From contig CM018695.1 of the NCBI GenBank assembly GCA_009363875.1, positions 63,111,433-63,175,432 on the forward strand: a stretch of 64,000 nt of DNA, read 5' to 3'. The notes under the pieces were generated by a model, which searched no databases, was not told the origin of the DNA, and saw only the letters and a program-made list of their open reading frames with translations. Positions 31,195 through 41,400 of this stretch are shown here, one piece after another; the first letter of the stretch is position 1, and every line of letters starts with the position of its first letter. Origin of the DNA: Mikania micrantha. Taxonomy: Eukaryota > Streptophyta > Magnoliopsida > Asterales > Asteraceae. Both the position numbers and the translations under genes were made by a program.

Positions 31195-32367
31195 CCAAGG
31201 TGAGAAGCTTGGTCTAATGACTCCCTTGTCTAACAGCTCCTGCAACTGGTTAGATCAGAATGCCGCCGAGAAGACCTCCTTCTATTGTGCCTCCACCACA
31301 TATATAAAAACAACACACTCCTCCACACCATCACCAGCTGACTCCCCTCTACCTCCTCCTCCTCCACTCAATCCACCACCAGGTCTGAGCACGACTCAGC
31401 TACTGGATCCTGCTACCATCGCTCTGGCGACCTTACCGAGCAGTCAGCTGACTAACCAACTAAAAGTGGTGATACCGGAGATGCTCAACCGTCTCCGTAA
31501 TGACAGTACCAACACTGGGAACTCATCTGGGGAAGCCAGTGGTAATCCGGGCAGTACCTCTCATTACTCCTACAAGTCTTTTGTAGGATGTAAACCGCCT
31601 AGCTTTAGCGGGAACGAAGGAGCCGTTGGATTAATCTAATGGATTGAAAAGATTGAGACTACTCTGGATCTCTGCAGCTGTCCAGAGCATCAGAAGGTTC
31701 GCTACTCTGCTGGAACATTCAACAAGCGAGCTTTGACTTGGTGGAACGGTCAAATCAATGCAAGGGGAAGAGAAGAAGAGATGTCCATGACCTGGGAAGA
31801 CTTCAAGACCTTACTGAGAACCGAATTCTGCCCCAAGAATGAACTGCAAAAGTTGGAGGTTGAATTGTCAAACCATGTGATGAAAGGGGCAGATCACATG
31901 GGGTACACTTCTCGTTACCACGAGTTGGTTGCTTTGGTTCCAGACATGGTACAAACACTAGAAAAGAGGATTGATAGATATGTGGGTGGACTTCCTGCCT
32001 GCATTTAGGGTTTCGTTGTTGCAGCAAACCTTGTTACTGTGGAGTCTGCAGTGAGTTTATCTGGGAAACTTACTGATCTTATGGTAGCCTCTTGAAATCT
32101 GAAGAAAGAGGCTGACACTGGCAAAAGAAAGGAAGAGTCTTCGAAGAAACCTCATCACCCTCAACATCTGAAGAAGAAGAAGAAGACTATCAAGAACTAC
32201 ACAATGGCTACTCCCCTTAATCAAGTAGCAGTGGCACAACAAAATGTGCCCAAGAAACAATACACTGGCCCACATCCTTTGTGTACTAAGTGCCAGTACC
32301 ACCATGGTGCAAGCAACCAGTGCCGTCAATGCACGGGTTGTGGGAGAAAAGGACAGTGGGTCCAACA
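31195..32367 (+). pseudogene. Family A gag, second copy, truncated
   Basis: Begins with the same antisense RT scrap (31195-31264), then the proline-rich start, capsid core (ALTWWNGQI, TEFCPKNELQK, GGLPACI) and Cys-rich start of the first knuckle (CRQCTG-like region near 32320). It differs from copy 1 by lacking the 31-base insertion, and has its own stops (Q-to-stop near 32007, TGA near 32093). Homology stops in GGTCCAACAATG at about 32366, where antisense fragment D takes over. Confidence 0.9.
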
Positions 32368-33960
32368 ATGACCGCATCGAAGCTCCCGAGAGTTACCGGC
32401 ATTATGTTGATTTCGAGCTCGTGATTCGCCAAAACCATGACACATCCTCGGAAGACGTGTTGTGTCTCAATTAGCTTGCCGTGGGTTAACTTTATGGTAT
32501 ACTTATAGTCAAGTGGTGTTGGGACAATATCAAGCAGCTTGCTAAATTCACTAGATATAAAGCTCCTATCGGCACCGGTATCAAATAATATACTTGCATA
32601 TACATTATTTAAAAGAAATGTACCGTTCATGATGTTTGGGTCATCTTTGGCTTCCCCCGAGCTGATTACGAAGGCACGACCCTTAGTTGCACCTCCTCCA
32701 GCCTTCTTCAGTTGCGGCTAGTCCCTCCGCATGTGTCATGGTTTTCCACACTCGTAACACCCCTTTAGAGTGTTCTAGTTATTGTTGTTTTGGTTGTGGC
32801 TGGGGATGATGTTGTTATTAGGTAGCTTGGTTCTGCAGTCTTTGGCCATATGGCCATGTCGCCCGCACTTCAGGCAACGGTATCTCTCGCATTGCCCAAA
32901 GTGGTGGTATGAACATCGGTTACACAGGGGCTATTTCCCCTCGTGTACACCCTTCCCCTTGCTGTCGGGTTGAGTAGCAATGAAAGCTCTAGCAGGTGAT
33001 GGTCTTGATTGTTGCTGGTGTGATGAGTGAGACTGGTGGTGACTGGGTTCCCACTTACGCTTGTGGCTTTCTTGAGGTTTCAGATGTTCACCTCGTTTGG
33101 GCAGCTTTCCTGAGCCACGACTTGATCACTCAGTTTGTGGGCAAGTCGGATGGTAGGCTGAATGTGGGACGGGTCGGAGGCTGTGACCATACTCTAGATT
33201 TGTTCAGGCAGTCCACTGATGAACTGTTATATCTTCTAATATTCGGGGGTCACCATCCCCGGGCACAGTTTGCACAGTTAATGGAACCGTGTACAATATT
33301 GTTCAATCTCTGAGCCCACCATCTTGTGAACCCAGAATTCCTCCTCCAGCTTTTTATTTTTGTTTCTCGGATAGTATTCCTCCAGTAGCATCCTGGTGAA
33401 ATCCTCCTAGGTCATAGACTTAGCGCCATCCAGACCCAGGGTCTGAACATGTGTATTCCACCACGTGAGGGACGAGCCCTCAAGTGTACCGGTCGCAAAC
33501 TTGACCCGGTTTTCGTCAGCACATTCGCACATGGAGAAGACGAATTCCGCCTTCTCTATCCATTGGAGCATTCCAACAGCTCCTTATGTTCCTTTAAAGG
33601 TGTGAGGATGACAACTCAGAAAGGTCTTGAAATAGCATCCCTTGTTAGTACTTCCTTGGGATCATGTACGTCAGTAATCAATGTCATGTGTTAGTGATGG
33701 TGTTAGCTATACCATGTTAGTCGGGTTAAGCAATTGTTAGTATCGTTGTTCATTCCGCTGGGCTCACTGTGTAATTTGTTGCTTCATAATCAGCGATAGC
33801 CTTGCTGACCCTTCGGTCAACCATCATCTTGATGGCCGCTGATCCAATCGGTCGTTTGTGTGGTCAAGTATGTGTTCCTCTTCCCGCCATTGTGTTAGTT
33901 CTATACGAAATAGATGTAATGTTAGTAGTTAGCAGTGTTAGATGTTGGGTTAGAATACAT
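32368..33960 (-). pseudogene. Fragment D: antisense gag and protease of a family-B-like element
   Basis: On the minus strand, reading downward from about 33880, there is a gag start ATGGCGGGAAGAGGA (equivalent to B's at 35985) and then degenerate capsid sequence with many stops. Two CCHC-knuckle regions follow (about 32700-32930), then the protease start GTFLLNNVYASILFDTGADR with SFISSEFSKLLDI and ELEINIMPVTLGSFDAVIVG. It parallels B's 35985-37500 but is clearly diverged. It ends at the junction with family A, in the middle of the protease. Confidence 0.85.
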
Positions 33961-34913
33961 CGTATGTAAAGTTCACAATGATAGAAATCAAAATATCATT
34001 TCATTAACTAACAACTTTTGGGTACAATAGCTTTCAAAACAAAAGATAACTAGCATGATTCATATGAACACATCCCACTCCTCTAGGCGTACAAGAAAAG
34101 TAAAGTAAACTGAGATAAAATGATCAAGCTAGATAATCAGGGAGTGAGAATCTCCACTGTATGCGGGACCTTCATCCTCATCATCCTCAGGATCCTCGTC
34201 TGGATCCTTGTCGAAATCTCCCTCCTTGAGGTCCTCTGCCTCGAACTATGGTTCCAGCTCGGGTTGTGGCTCCACGATGAACTGCTCTACCCAAGCGTTC
34301 ATCATGGCGTCGCTGGCCTGTATCATCGCATGATTTTCCTCTGATGCGACCTCTACTACTGCCAATCATCCACCATGCTCTTGTACTACCGCAGCGATCG
34401 TCCCCTGCTGCTGTTCTAGCTGTCCAGTCCTAGCACAGGAGTCTGCGGCTTCGGCTGCCATCTTTCCTTGTAGGTGATCCACTCGTCTATGGAGGCGTCG
34501 GTTCTCCTCACAGAGACTCCTAACCTCCTCTGCCAGCTCGCTTATGCTTCGGCCCTCGCCGGACAATCGAGCGATATGGGCTGCGAAAGCCCACTTGAGT
34601 GGCACTCCCAGTGCCGGAAGTCGGTGAGCGTTCGGTGCGTCACCCGGTAGTCGAGGTGGAGGTACTCATTCTTCCTCTATCCAGTTCCAAACTGTCACGG
34701 GATTCCATTTCCATGATATGGCATGTCTCGTCAGTCGTGCTCGTTCAGACTCCTCAGAGTCCACTCGGGATACAATGTCCCGAAGATCCTCTGACGTTCT
34801 TCTTCGGTCAACTCATACCCTGCGGGGCGTTTCCCCGGGTTCCTTCCAGTAGGTTCCCCCAAGGTTCGGCTAGCTCAAGAGTGTTCCAGGTTGTAGAGAG
34901 CCAACGCCGGTAA
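33961..34913 (-). pseudogene. Fragment D: antisense additional ORF upstream of gag
   Basis: On the minus strand, 34605-34187 encodes WAFAAHIARLSGEGRSISEL, AEEVRSLCEENRRLHRRVDH and LQGKMAAEAADS, a coiled-coil stretch. An acidic segment then follows (EDP/DEDDEG-like, around 34140-34200) in another frame. This is the diverged counterpart of the B protein at 35001-35717. 34610-34913 holds its N-terminal part with stops. 33961-34120 is the non-coding spacer between this ORF and gag. Confidence 0.75.
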
Positions 34914-35098
34914 CCGACGACATGGCTGCAGAGAGCCGAAGCCGAGTCAACGACATAGTTGCACAGGTCGATGCCGAGTCAAACGACATAGTAGGTGTAG
35001 ATGGAAAAAGCAGTTGAGGGCAGACGCTCGGTAACCGAAGACATGGCTGCAGAGAGCCGACGCCGAGTCAATGACATAGTAGCACAGGTCGATGCTGA
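34911..35098 (+). repeat. ~70 bp direct repeat at the head-to-head junction
   Basis: 34911-34980 and 35030-35098 share GTAACCGA(C/A)GACATGGCTG, GAGCCGA(A/C)GCCGAGTCAA and CACAGGTCGATGC(C/T)GAG. It encodes a duplicated DMAAESR-R-VNDIVAQVDAE-like segment. It lies exactly where antisense D meets sense B. Confidence 0.9.
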
Positions 35099-35717
35099 GA
35101 TGGATAGACGGGCTCGACACGCGTCACGAGCTCGATATTGGGGATGGCTTCCCACAGTGATACAAGAGTGGATCGTCGGAGAGAGGGTACCTCCGTATCG
35201 TTATCCCGGAGATACATCTCCAGGTCATCGACTACCGCCGCTCGGGGTACCATTGGAGCAGACCTTGGCAGCTCATGTGGCCTGCACACGGCGCGAGATC
35301 TGGAGGAGCGGGGAATTATCGGACGAGGTCCGCGTTCTTCGGGAGAAGAACGACCGCCTTGAAAGGCGTAATGATAGGTTAGAGGAGCAGGTGGAGACCT
35401 TACGTCTTCAGGTGTCCCAGTTGATGAGTCAGCACGGACAGATGGTGGATGTCATGCAGGAGCATGACGGACGCATTACGGAGAATCGGGTCACCAACGA
35501 GGAGACTCAGGCGATGGTTCAAGCTAGCGAGGCCATGCTTAACGCGTGGGCCGAGCAGTTTATCGAGGAACCACCACAGGATGACGGTCCCCAATTTGAG
35601 GTCAATGACCTCGAAGAAGGAGACTTTGATGAGGATCCCAATGAGGATCCAGAGGAGGATTATGATGATGGAGATGCGGATAGTGACATTTCACATGTCA
35701 CCATGGACTCTGATTAG
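35001..35717 (+). CDS. Family B additional ORF: coiled coil with acidic tail
   Basis: 238 codons without internal stops. The N-terminal ~95 residues have RARYWGWLPTVIQEW and YRYPGDTSPGHRLPPLG. Residues about 110-145 (RVLREKNDRLERRNDRLEEQ...) form a strong heptad coiled coil. The last ~40 are extremely acidic (EEGDFDEDPNEDPEEDYDDG). It lies in sense, 270 bases upstream of gag, and the diverged D copy has the same order, so the protein belongs to this retrotransposon lineage. Function unknown to me. Coiled coil plus acid tail suggests a self-assembling scaffold or a chromatin/histone-interacting protein; that is speculation. Alternatively it is an N-terminal gag exon joined by splicing. The ATG at 35001 lies inside the repeat, so the native start may be further left. 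Confidence 0.6.
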   Translation: MEKAVEGRRSVTEDMAAESRRRVNDIVAQVDAEMDRRARHASRARYWGWLPTVIQEWIVGERVPPYRYPGDTSPGHRLPPLGVPLEQTLAAHVACTRREIWRSGELSDEVRVLREKNDRLERRNDRLEEQVETLRLQVSQLMSQHGQMVDVMQEHDGRITENRVTNEETQAMVQASEAMLNAWAEQFIEEPPQDDGPQFEVNDLEEGDFDEDPNEDPEEDYDDGDADSDISHVTMDSD

Positions 35718-35984
35718 TCGAGTTACTTTCATTTATGTTTCTTTTTGTATTTGCCTGGACGAGCGGGATGTGCTCGAAGAACTTGTGATATTATTCTCTT
35801 TTGAAATTATTGTACTTCAAATCTGGTATTAATGAGAATTATGTTTTGTCTTATTTACTGTATCATTATAGCTGTTGCTAACATAACCTCTGACATGACA
35901 TCTGACCTGACTTCTGACAGGACATTGGCTAACACTCTGACTCGTGCTAACTAACATTCTATCCCTTCTGTATAGAGAATATCT
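35718..35984 (+). other. Family B spacer between additional ORF and gag
   Basis: 267 non-coding bases, T-rich, with repeated CTGACATGACATCTGACCTG-type words at 35890-35930 and two acceptor-like sites (TCTGACAG and CTGTATAG) just before the gag ATG. It could be an intron joining the two ORFs. Confidence 0.5.
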
Positions 35985-37240
35985 ATGGCGGGAAGAGGAC
36001 CACATGCACGCCCTGCTAGGCGAACACTGGATGCTGCTGTAATTAAGATGATGGTTGACCGTCGAGTCAACAAGGTACTGGCAGAGTACGAGGCAAACCA
36101 ACTTGCCAGTGAAACCAGTGGCACAAACAACGGTACTAACACTCGCCTGACATGACTAACATAGAGTAGTTGGTACACTCTAACACATGACATTATTTTA
36201 TGACTGACAGGATCGCAAGGCAATAACAATAGCAAAGGATGTTCCTTTAAATCCTTCCTGAACTGCCACCCACACAAATTCAAAGGGACTGAGGGAGCTG
36301 TTGGGATGCTCCACTGGGTGGAAAAGGTTGAGTCAGTATTCGCAATGTGCGAATGTGCTGAAGAGAGCCGGGTGAAATTCGCAACCGGTACACTAGAAGG
36401 GTCAGCCCTCACATGGTGGAACACCCACATACAAACTCTAGGGTTGGACGGTGCCAACTCCATGCCATGGGCTGATTTCACCCGACTGATGCAAGAGGAA
36501 TACTGTCCTCGTGATGAGATTAGGAAGCTAGAGGCCGAATTTTGGGTTCTCAAGATGGTGGGCTATGAAATCGAGCAATACTGCACTCGATTTCACGAGC
36601 TGTGTAAGCTATGCCCGGCAATGGTGACGCCGGAGTACAAGAAGATCGAGCAGTTCATCAGTGGACTGCCCGAACAAATTCAAAGCATGGTGACTGCGTC
36701 TGACCTCACCACTATCCAACCACTGATCAGATTGGCTCATAAATTGACTGATCAAGCGGTAGCACAAGGCAAGCTACCCAAACGAGGCGAACATGTGAAG
36801 CCTCAAGAGAGCCAGAAGAGGAAGTGGGAACCCAGTCAGCACCAATCTCATCTACCCCAACAACAACCACGATCTGCACCTGCAAGAGCCTTTACTGCCA
36901 CCCAACCTGATGACAAGGGGAAATGTGTTTATCATACCCGTTGTGCAACAGATGTTCTTATCACCGCTTTGTGCAATGCGAGCGATACCATTGCCTAAAG
37001 TGCGGGCGACATGGCCATATGGCCAAGGATTGCAGGTCAAAATTTCCAAGCAACAACAACAACCCCAACCACAACCAGAACAACAACAACAACAACAACA
37101 ACCAGAACACTCTCAAGGGGTGTTACGAATGTGGTAAACTAGGGCATATGCGGAGGGAGTGCCCGCAACTGAAAAAGGCTGGAGGAGGTGCAGCCAAGGG
37201 GCGAGCTTTTGTGATTGGCCCGGGGGAAGCCAAGGATGAC
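35985..37240 (+). pseudogene. Family B gag with a small intron, frame-broken
   Basis: Starts ATGGCGGGAAGAGGACCACA. After 49 codons the frame is interrupted by a 78-base GT...AG segment (36133-36210). Without it the frame runs straight into FKSFLNCHPHKFKGTEGAVG, LHWVEKVESVFAMCECAEES, GSALTWWNTHI, QEEYCPRDEIRKLEAEFW, RFHELCKLCPAMVTPEYKKI, GLPEQIQSMV. Downstream come a Q/P-rich linker, a first knuckle region (CYHRFVQCERYHCLKCGRHG HMAKDC after a frame change near 36920-36960), a poly-Asn stretch, and a second knuckle CYECGKLGHMRRECP. The frameshift before the first knuckle breaks continuity. Confidence 0.88.
36133..36210 (+). other. Candidate spliceosomal intron inside family B gag (78 bp)
   Basis: Begins GTACTAACACTCGCC and ends TTTATGACTGACAG. 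It contains stops in all useful frames, and its removal restores an exact frame (49 codons plus one base before; continuing GA TCG CAA GGC). CTAAC-like branch points lie within (GACTAAC). Fragment D has related sequence at the equivalent place with ATACTAAC, losing the GT donor. Confidence 0.6.
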
Positions 37241-38136
37241 CCGAACATCGTAACCGGTACGTTTCTTTTAAATAATGTATATGCTAGTATATTATTTGAT
37301 ACCGGTGCCGATAGGAGCTTTATATCTAGTGAGTTTAGTGAATTACTAGATATTTCCTCAACACCACTAGACTATAAGTATACCGTAGAGTTAGCCGATG
37401 GCAAACTAATTGAAACGCAACACATCTTTCGAGGATGCGTCATGGTGTTGGCGGATCATGAACTCGAAATCGATTTGATGCCGGTAACTCTCGGAAGCTT
37501 TGATGTGGTCGTTGGAATGGATTGGTTATCCACTAACCAAGCCAAGATCATATGCAACGAGAAGATGGTACGAGTAACGTTGCAGAATGGAGAACAAATC
37601 TCGATTTAGGGTGAACGACGAGGAGTACCTCTAAACATCATGTCATGCATGAAGGCACACAAGTACCTTCAGAAGGGATACGCTTCGATACTAGCCCTTA
37701 TCACCGAGCAACCCAAGAAGGAGAGGAAGAATGAGGACATTGCCGTAGTCTGCGATTTCCCCGAAGTGTTTCCCGAAGATCTACCAGGACTGCCTCCGAA
37801 GCGACAAGTCGAATTTCCGATAGACCTCACTCCCGGAGCAGCACCAATTGCTAAAGCTCCATACCGATTAGCACCAACTGAGATGCAAGAATTATCTAAC
37901 CAGTTGCAGGAACTGTTAAACAAAGGATTCATCAGACTGAGCTTCTCACCTTGGGGAGCACCGGTCTTATTCGTGAAGAAGAAAGACGGATCGTTCTGAA
38001 TGTGTATTGACTACAGAGAGCTGAACAAAGTGACGATCAAGAATCGATACCCGTTACCACGAATAGACGATTTGTTAGACCAGTTGCAAAGGTCAAGCTA
38101 CTATTCGAAGATCCATTTAAGATCGGGGTACCATCA
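37241..38136 (+). pseudogene. Family B protease and N-terminal reverse transcriptase
   Basis: Protease GTFLLNNVYASILFDTGADR, SFISSEFSELLDI and DVVVGMDWLS; stop at 37607-37609; then ALITEQPKKERKNEDI, FPEVFPEDLPGLPP, IDLTPGAAPIAKAPYRLAP, LQELLNKGFIRLSFSPWGAP and VLFVKKKDGSF. A stop at 37997-37999 stands where R is expected (CGA to TGA), and MCIDYRELNKVTIKNRYPLP then continues to IHLRSGYHHV. Cut at 38136 by LTR C. Several stops are of the C-to-T type, as expected from cytosine methylation decay. Confidence 0.9.
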
Positions 38137-38694
38137 TGTCACACCCGGGCCGGCGGGAACGGATCGGGTTTTCCTGTCGGTCGGAAGGTTCCCGGGGCTC
38201 GATATCTTGAATGATAATCAAATGATCAGATTGTTTTCATGGCACATGATAAATAATGAGAAATGCTAACATGACATATAATATAGAATTACAAAGTTAA
38301 ATTACACAGTACGTGTTTATAATTTAACTAAGTAAATCTATTCCAAAAGAATCGTGTAGTTTCTATCTTGCAACTGTACAAGATATGCAAAATAGATTCA
38401 CAATGCCATCAAGATGTATGCATCCAAAAGTAAACTAGGTCTTCTAAAAGTCCCCTAGCTTAATCACTGATGCTTGATAACTAGAACTGTTCGTCACATG
38501 AGAAAACATGCATTTAAACAAAGTCAACACTAGGTTGGTGAGTTCATAAGTTTAGTAATTGAAAACCATTGAATTTATGTCAGTCATGTTCACAATGTTT
38601 CACACAAGTTGTATTGTTAATTGGTTCCCGTGTTTCACCCAATGTCCTCTCCATGGCTGTATTTACAGATAGTGTATCATCCAATCAAGCATGC

Positions 38695-38704
38695 TTATAT
38701 ATAG
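38695..38704 (-). promoter_or_regulatory. LTR C TATA box
   Basis: On the minus strand, TATGCCCTATATATAAGCAT, the same core as in LTR A. This supports its use as the LTR promoter. Confidence 0.55.
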
Positions 38705-38886
38705 GGCATACGAAAGGGTCAAGCCCAGACGCCATCCCACCACATGCTCAACTGAATTCAACACTACCTGTAATACAACGATGGAAACCCATTTCATTTC
38801 ACCCATGATTTCCCGGTATGTTTATCCCAATAATGAATAAGAGAAAGAGACATAATTATCTCTGTTAACCATTACTCATGGAATAG

Positions 38887-39360
38887 CCGGCATGTAAAAT
38901 AACCCAATGAATAAGGTAAGAGACGTAATCATCTCTGTTAACTAATCCTTACGGATTAGCCGGTGTGTAAGATATCATCCTCGATATCTAGAGTGAAACT
39001 TAATAGTTTCTGTAGCTAATCATTACTGATTGGCCCGGCGTGTAGAATACCCAAACAATTGAATAAAGAAACATAATAGTCTCTATTAGCTATTCCTTAC
39101 GGATTAGCTCGGCGTGTAAGACATCATACTCGATATCTAGAGCGAGACCTAGTAGTCTCTGTGATTGTCAGTACTAACCAGTCCGGTGGGTAAGATATAA
39201 TACTCGAGACCTAGGTAGAGACATAGTAGTCCCAGTAGCTGTCACCCCTATCCAGCCCGGTGTGTAAAGTGTCCTACTCATAATTCCTAGTTTGAGATGT
39301 AATAGTCTCAGTAGCTGTCATTTCTAACCAGCCCGGCGGGTAAGATATCCTCTCACAATA
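38887..39360 (-). repeat. 74 bp minisatellite in LTR C, 7 units
   Basis: CCGG(C/T)(G/A)(T/G)GTAAGAT-like starts occur at 38887, 38960, 39035, 39109, 39183, 39257 and 39333: spacings of 73-76 bases. Units carry GATATCTAGAG, AATAGTCTC and GTAGCTGTCA(T/C) blocks. Degenerate, so not recent slippage. The GTCCCGGCA repeats of LTR A (20946-21165) may be its counterpart. Confidence 0.9.
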
Positions 39361-41039
39361 TCTATTGGAATGAACACGTTTCCTAGATTTTATGCATGAT
39401 ATTAATTAGAATGATGGCACCTCTCGTGCCCAGTGTGATTTCGTTTGATTACCCCAAGCCCTAGTGATTAATGTTCGTGATTACCCGACTGATCTATGGC
39501 TGTGTAACCGTCATCCTATGACGGTTATAAGATGTGCTCTAAATAGAGTCTTAAATAGTAATGATAGTATGTGTGGGGAATGCCATCCCAAAAGCTTGTG
39601 CCCATAATATCCTCCTCGATATCACGAGTAATTGTCTTAACTGTTATCTTGATGTTGAGTGTTCTAACTAACTTGAACAAAGTGTTGTAAGAATATGTCT
39701 TATACACAATGTTAGTAATGTGTGAATGATCTTGTTATCATGAAGTTAGCTTATCATGATTATCATTCTTGTCATTAGTAATTGTTATTGGCATGTTATC
39801 CCATAGTTTTCCCCGTTGTTCTATCGTGTAAGAATAATAAACAGTTGCAAGATATATTCTTAACAACTTATATTCTTCTAGTGCATACATGCGTCAGGAA
39901 GCTATATTTGCATGTATCTTCCTAATTGTCTCAATTATGATAATATCAAACAAGCAAGCATGTAATGATCAATGATAATAAAGATAAACTATTATTATCT
40001 AAATCATAATATTAGCAATAAGTTAAAAGAACTTTTAATCAAATAAAATTTTAGCATGTTTCTCAGCCCCGAGCTTTGAAATCAGTAAATATTAGAAAAG
40101 GGGCATATGAACTCACTTTATGATTGAAGTAGTTGGCTTAGCTTAAAAGAAGAATGCACGCGCTCTTGATTGTAAATTGTTGTATATTCACGACCCTATA
40201 TTGAATTCATGTTGTTCTCGATCCATAAGTACCAATTATTGTAATTTGTGTGTGTATATGTGTTATCCCTAATGTTGGCTAACACTCGTGACTCATGGTC
40301 TTGATTATCATTCGGCTCTTGTTTAAGTATCATAGATTTCATAACACTTAACTAATTTAGTTGGAACTTTGCTTGTCATATTCATAATTAATATCATAAT
40401 TTTTGAATATTTCTTAGAAACACTTATGCTTTTCATAAATTTCGTTTATTGCCTAAACGTCAAAGACAATTGTTATCCTTGAATTTATGTGTAACACGTT
40501 CATTAAGTTTAAGTCGAATGTTGTATAAGTGAGTCTCATTTAAACAAGGTGAGTCTAATAACCCTTTGTCCCCAAAACAGAGATGTTGGGCCGCATTGTG
40601 AGACCATGGGCCCATTGGGCCAACATGGGCCAAAGGTGGAGCCAATCTAATGTCAAATGGGTTGTTGATTAAGCTTTGGGTGTAGATGGGCCGACTATTG
40701 TGCTGTTCGAATGTTATGGCCCAAAGGAATTCCATTATTAAACTCTATGTGGTGGGCCGATTAGAAGGTTATGTGGGTCGGGTTCTTATATGGGCCCAAA
40801 AGGACTTCGTGGGCTGGTCCACTGTTCTGGGCCGGTTGGGCCAGCGTGTTGGGCCACAAAGGAGTTCGGCCGAGCACTCTGTGGGCTTCTTAGAGCCTGT
40901 TAGGCCGAATGGTTTGTGTCATGGGCTAAGCAAAATAATAAGTGGGCTGTAATATTGGTTGCTGGGCCTGCAATTTAACTGAACATGAAAATGTAGGCTC
41001 AAACAACCAACGTGGGTCTTTGCCAGCATGGATTCGCCA

Positions 41040-41400
41040 TGGTCACAAGGTTCGCAGGCCAAGCTCAAGTTCAGCTAAGGTTCGCATCCCATTTGGTTTG
41101 TCTAGATGTAGGGTAGGTTCGCTTGATGATGTGGGTTCGCTGCTGGTTAACAGAAGGTTCGCTGAACATGAACTAGGTTCGGTGCTTCATGTTTCGAGGA
41201 GGGTTCGTCAGCATGGGCGAAGCTTGCAGGTTCGTCGTCCTAGCTTCACCAGAGAAAGGTTCGTTGGCTGAATATGGTTCAGCTTGGCAGAAATGGTTCG
41301 CTCAAGGTTCGGGAGATCTAGGTCCGAAGGTTCGTGAGCAAGCAGGAGGGTTCGGCCATGGCTATCCTTCTCACGAACCTGCAACCTCTTTCTCTCATCA
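41040..41400 (-). repeat. Dispersed AGGTTC tract in LTR C
   Basis: At least nine exact AGGTTC (mostly AGGTTCG) words and several GGGTTCG/TGGTTCG variants in 360 bases. On the minus strand these are CGAACCT, the same words as in LTR A. Confidence 0.88.

Noticed and set aside
38887..39360. Regular 74 bp repeats as a CRISPR array
   Set aside because: Units are diverged along their whole length with no conserved-repeat/variable-spacer pattern, and the array sits inside a plant LTR.
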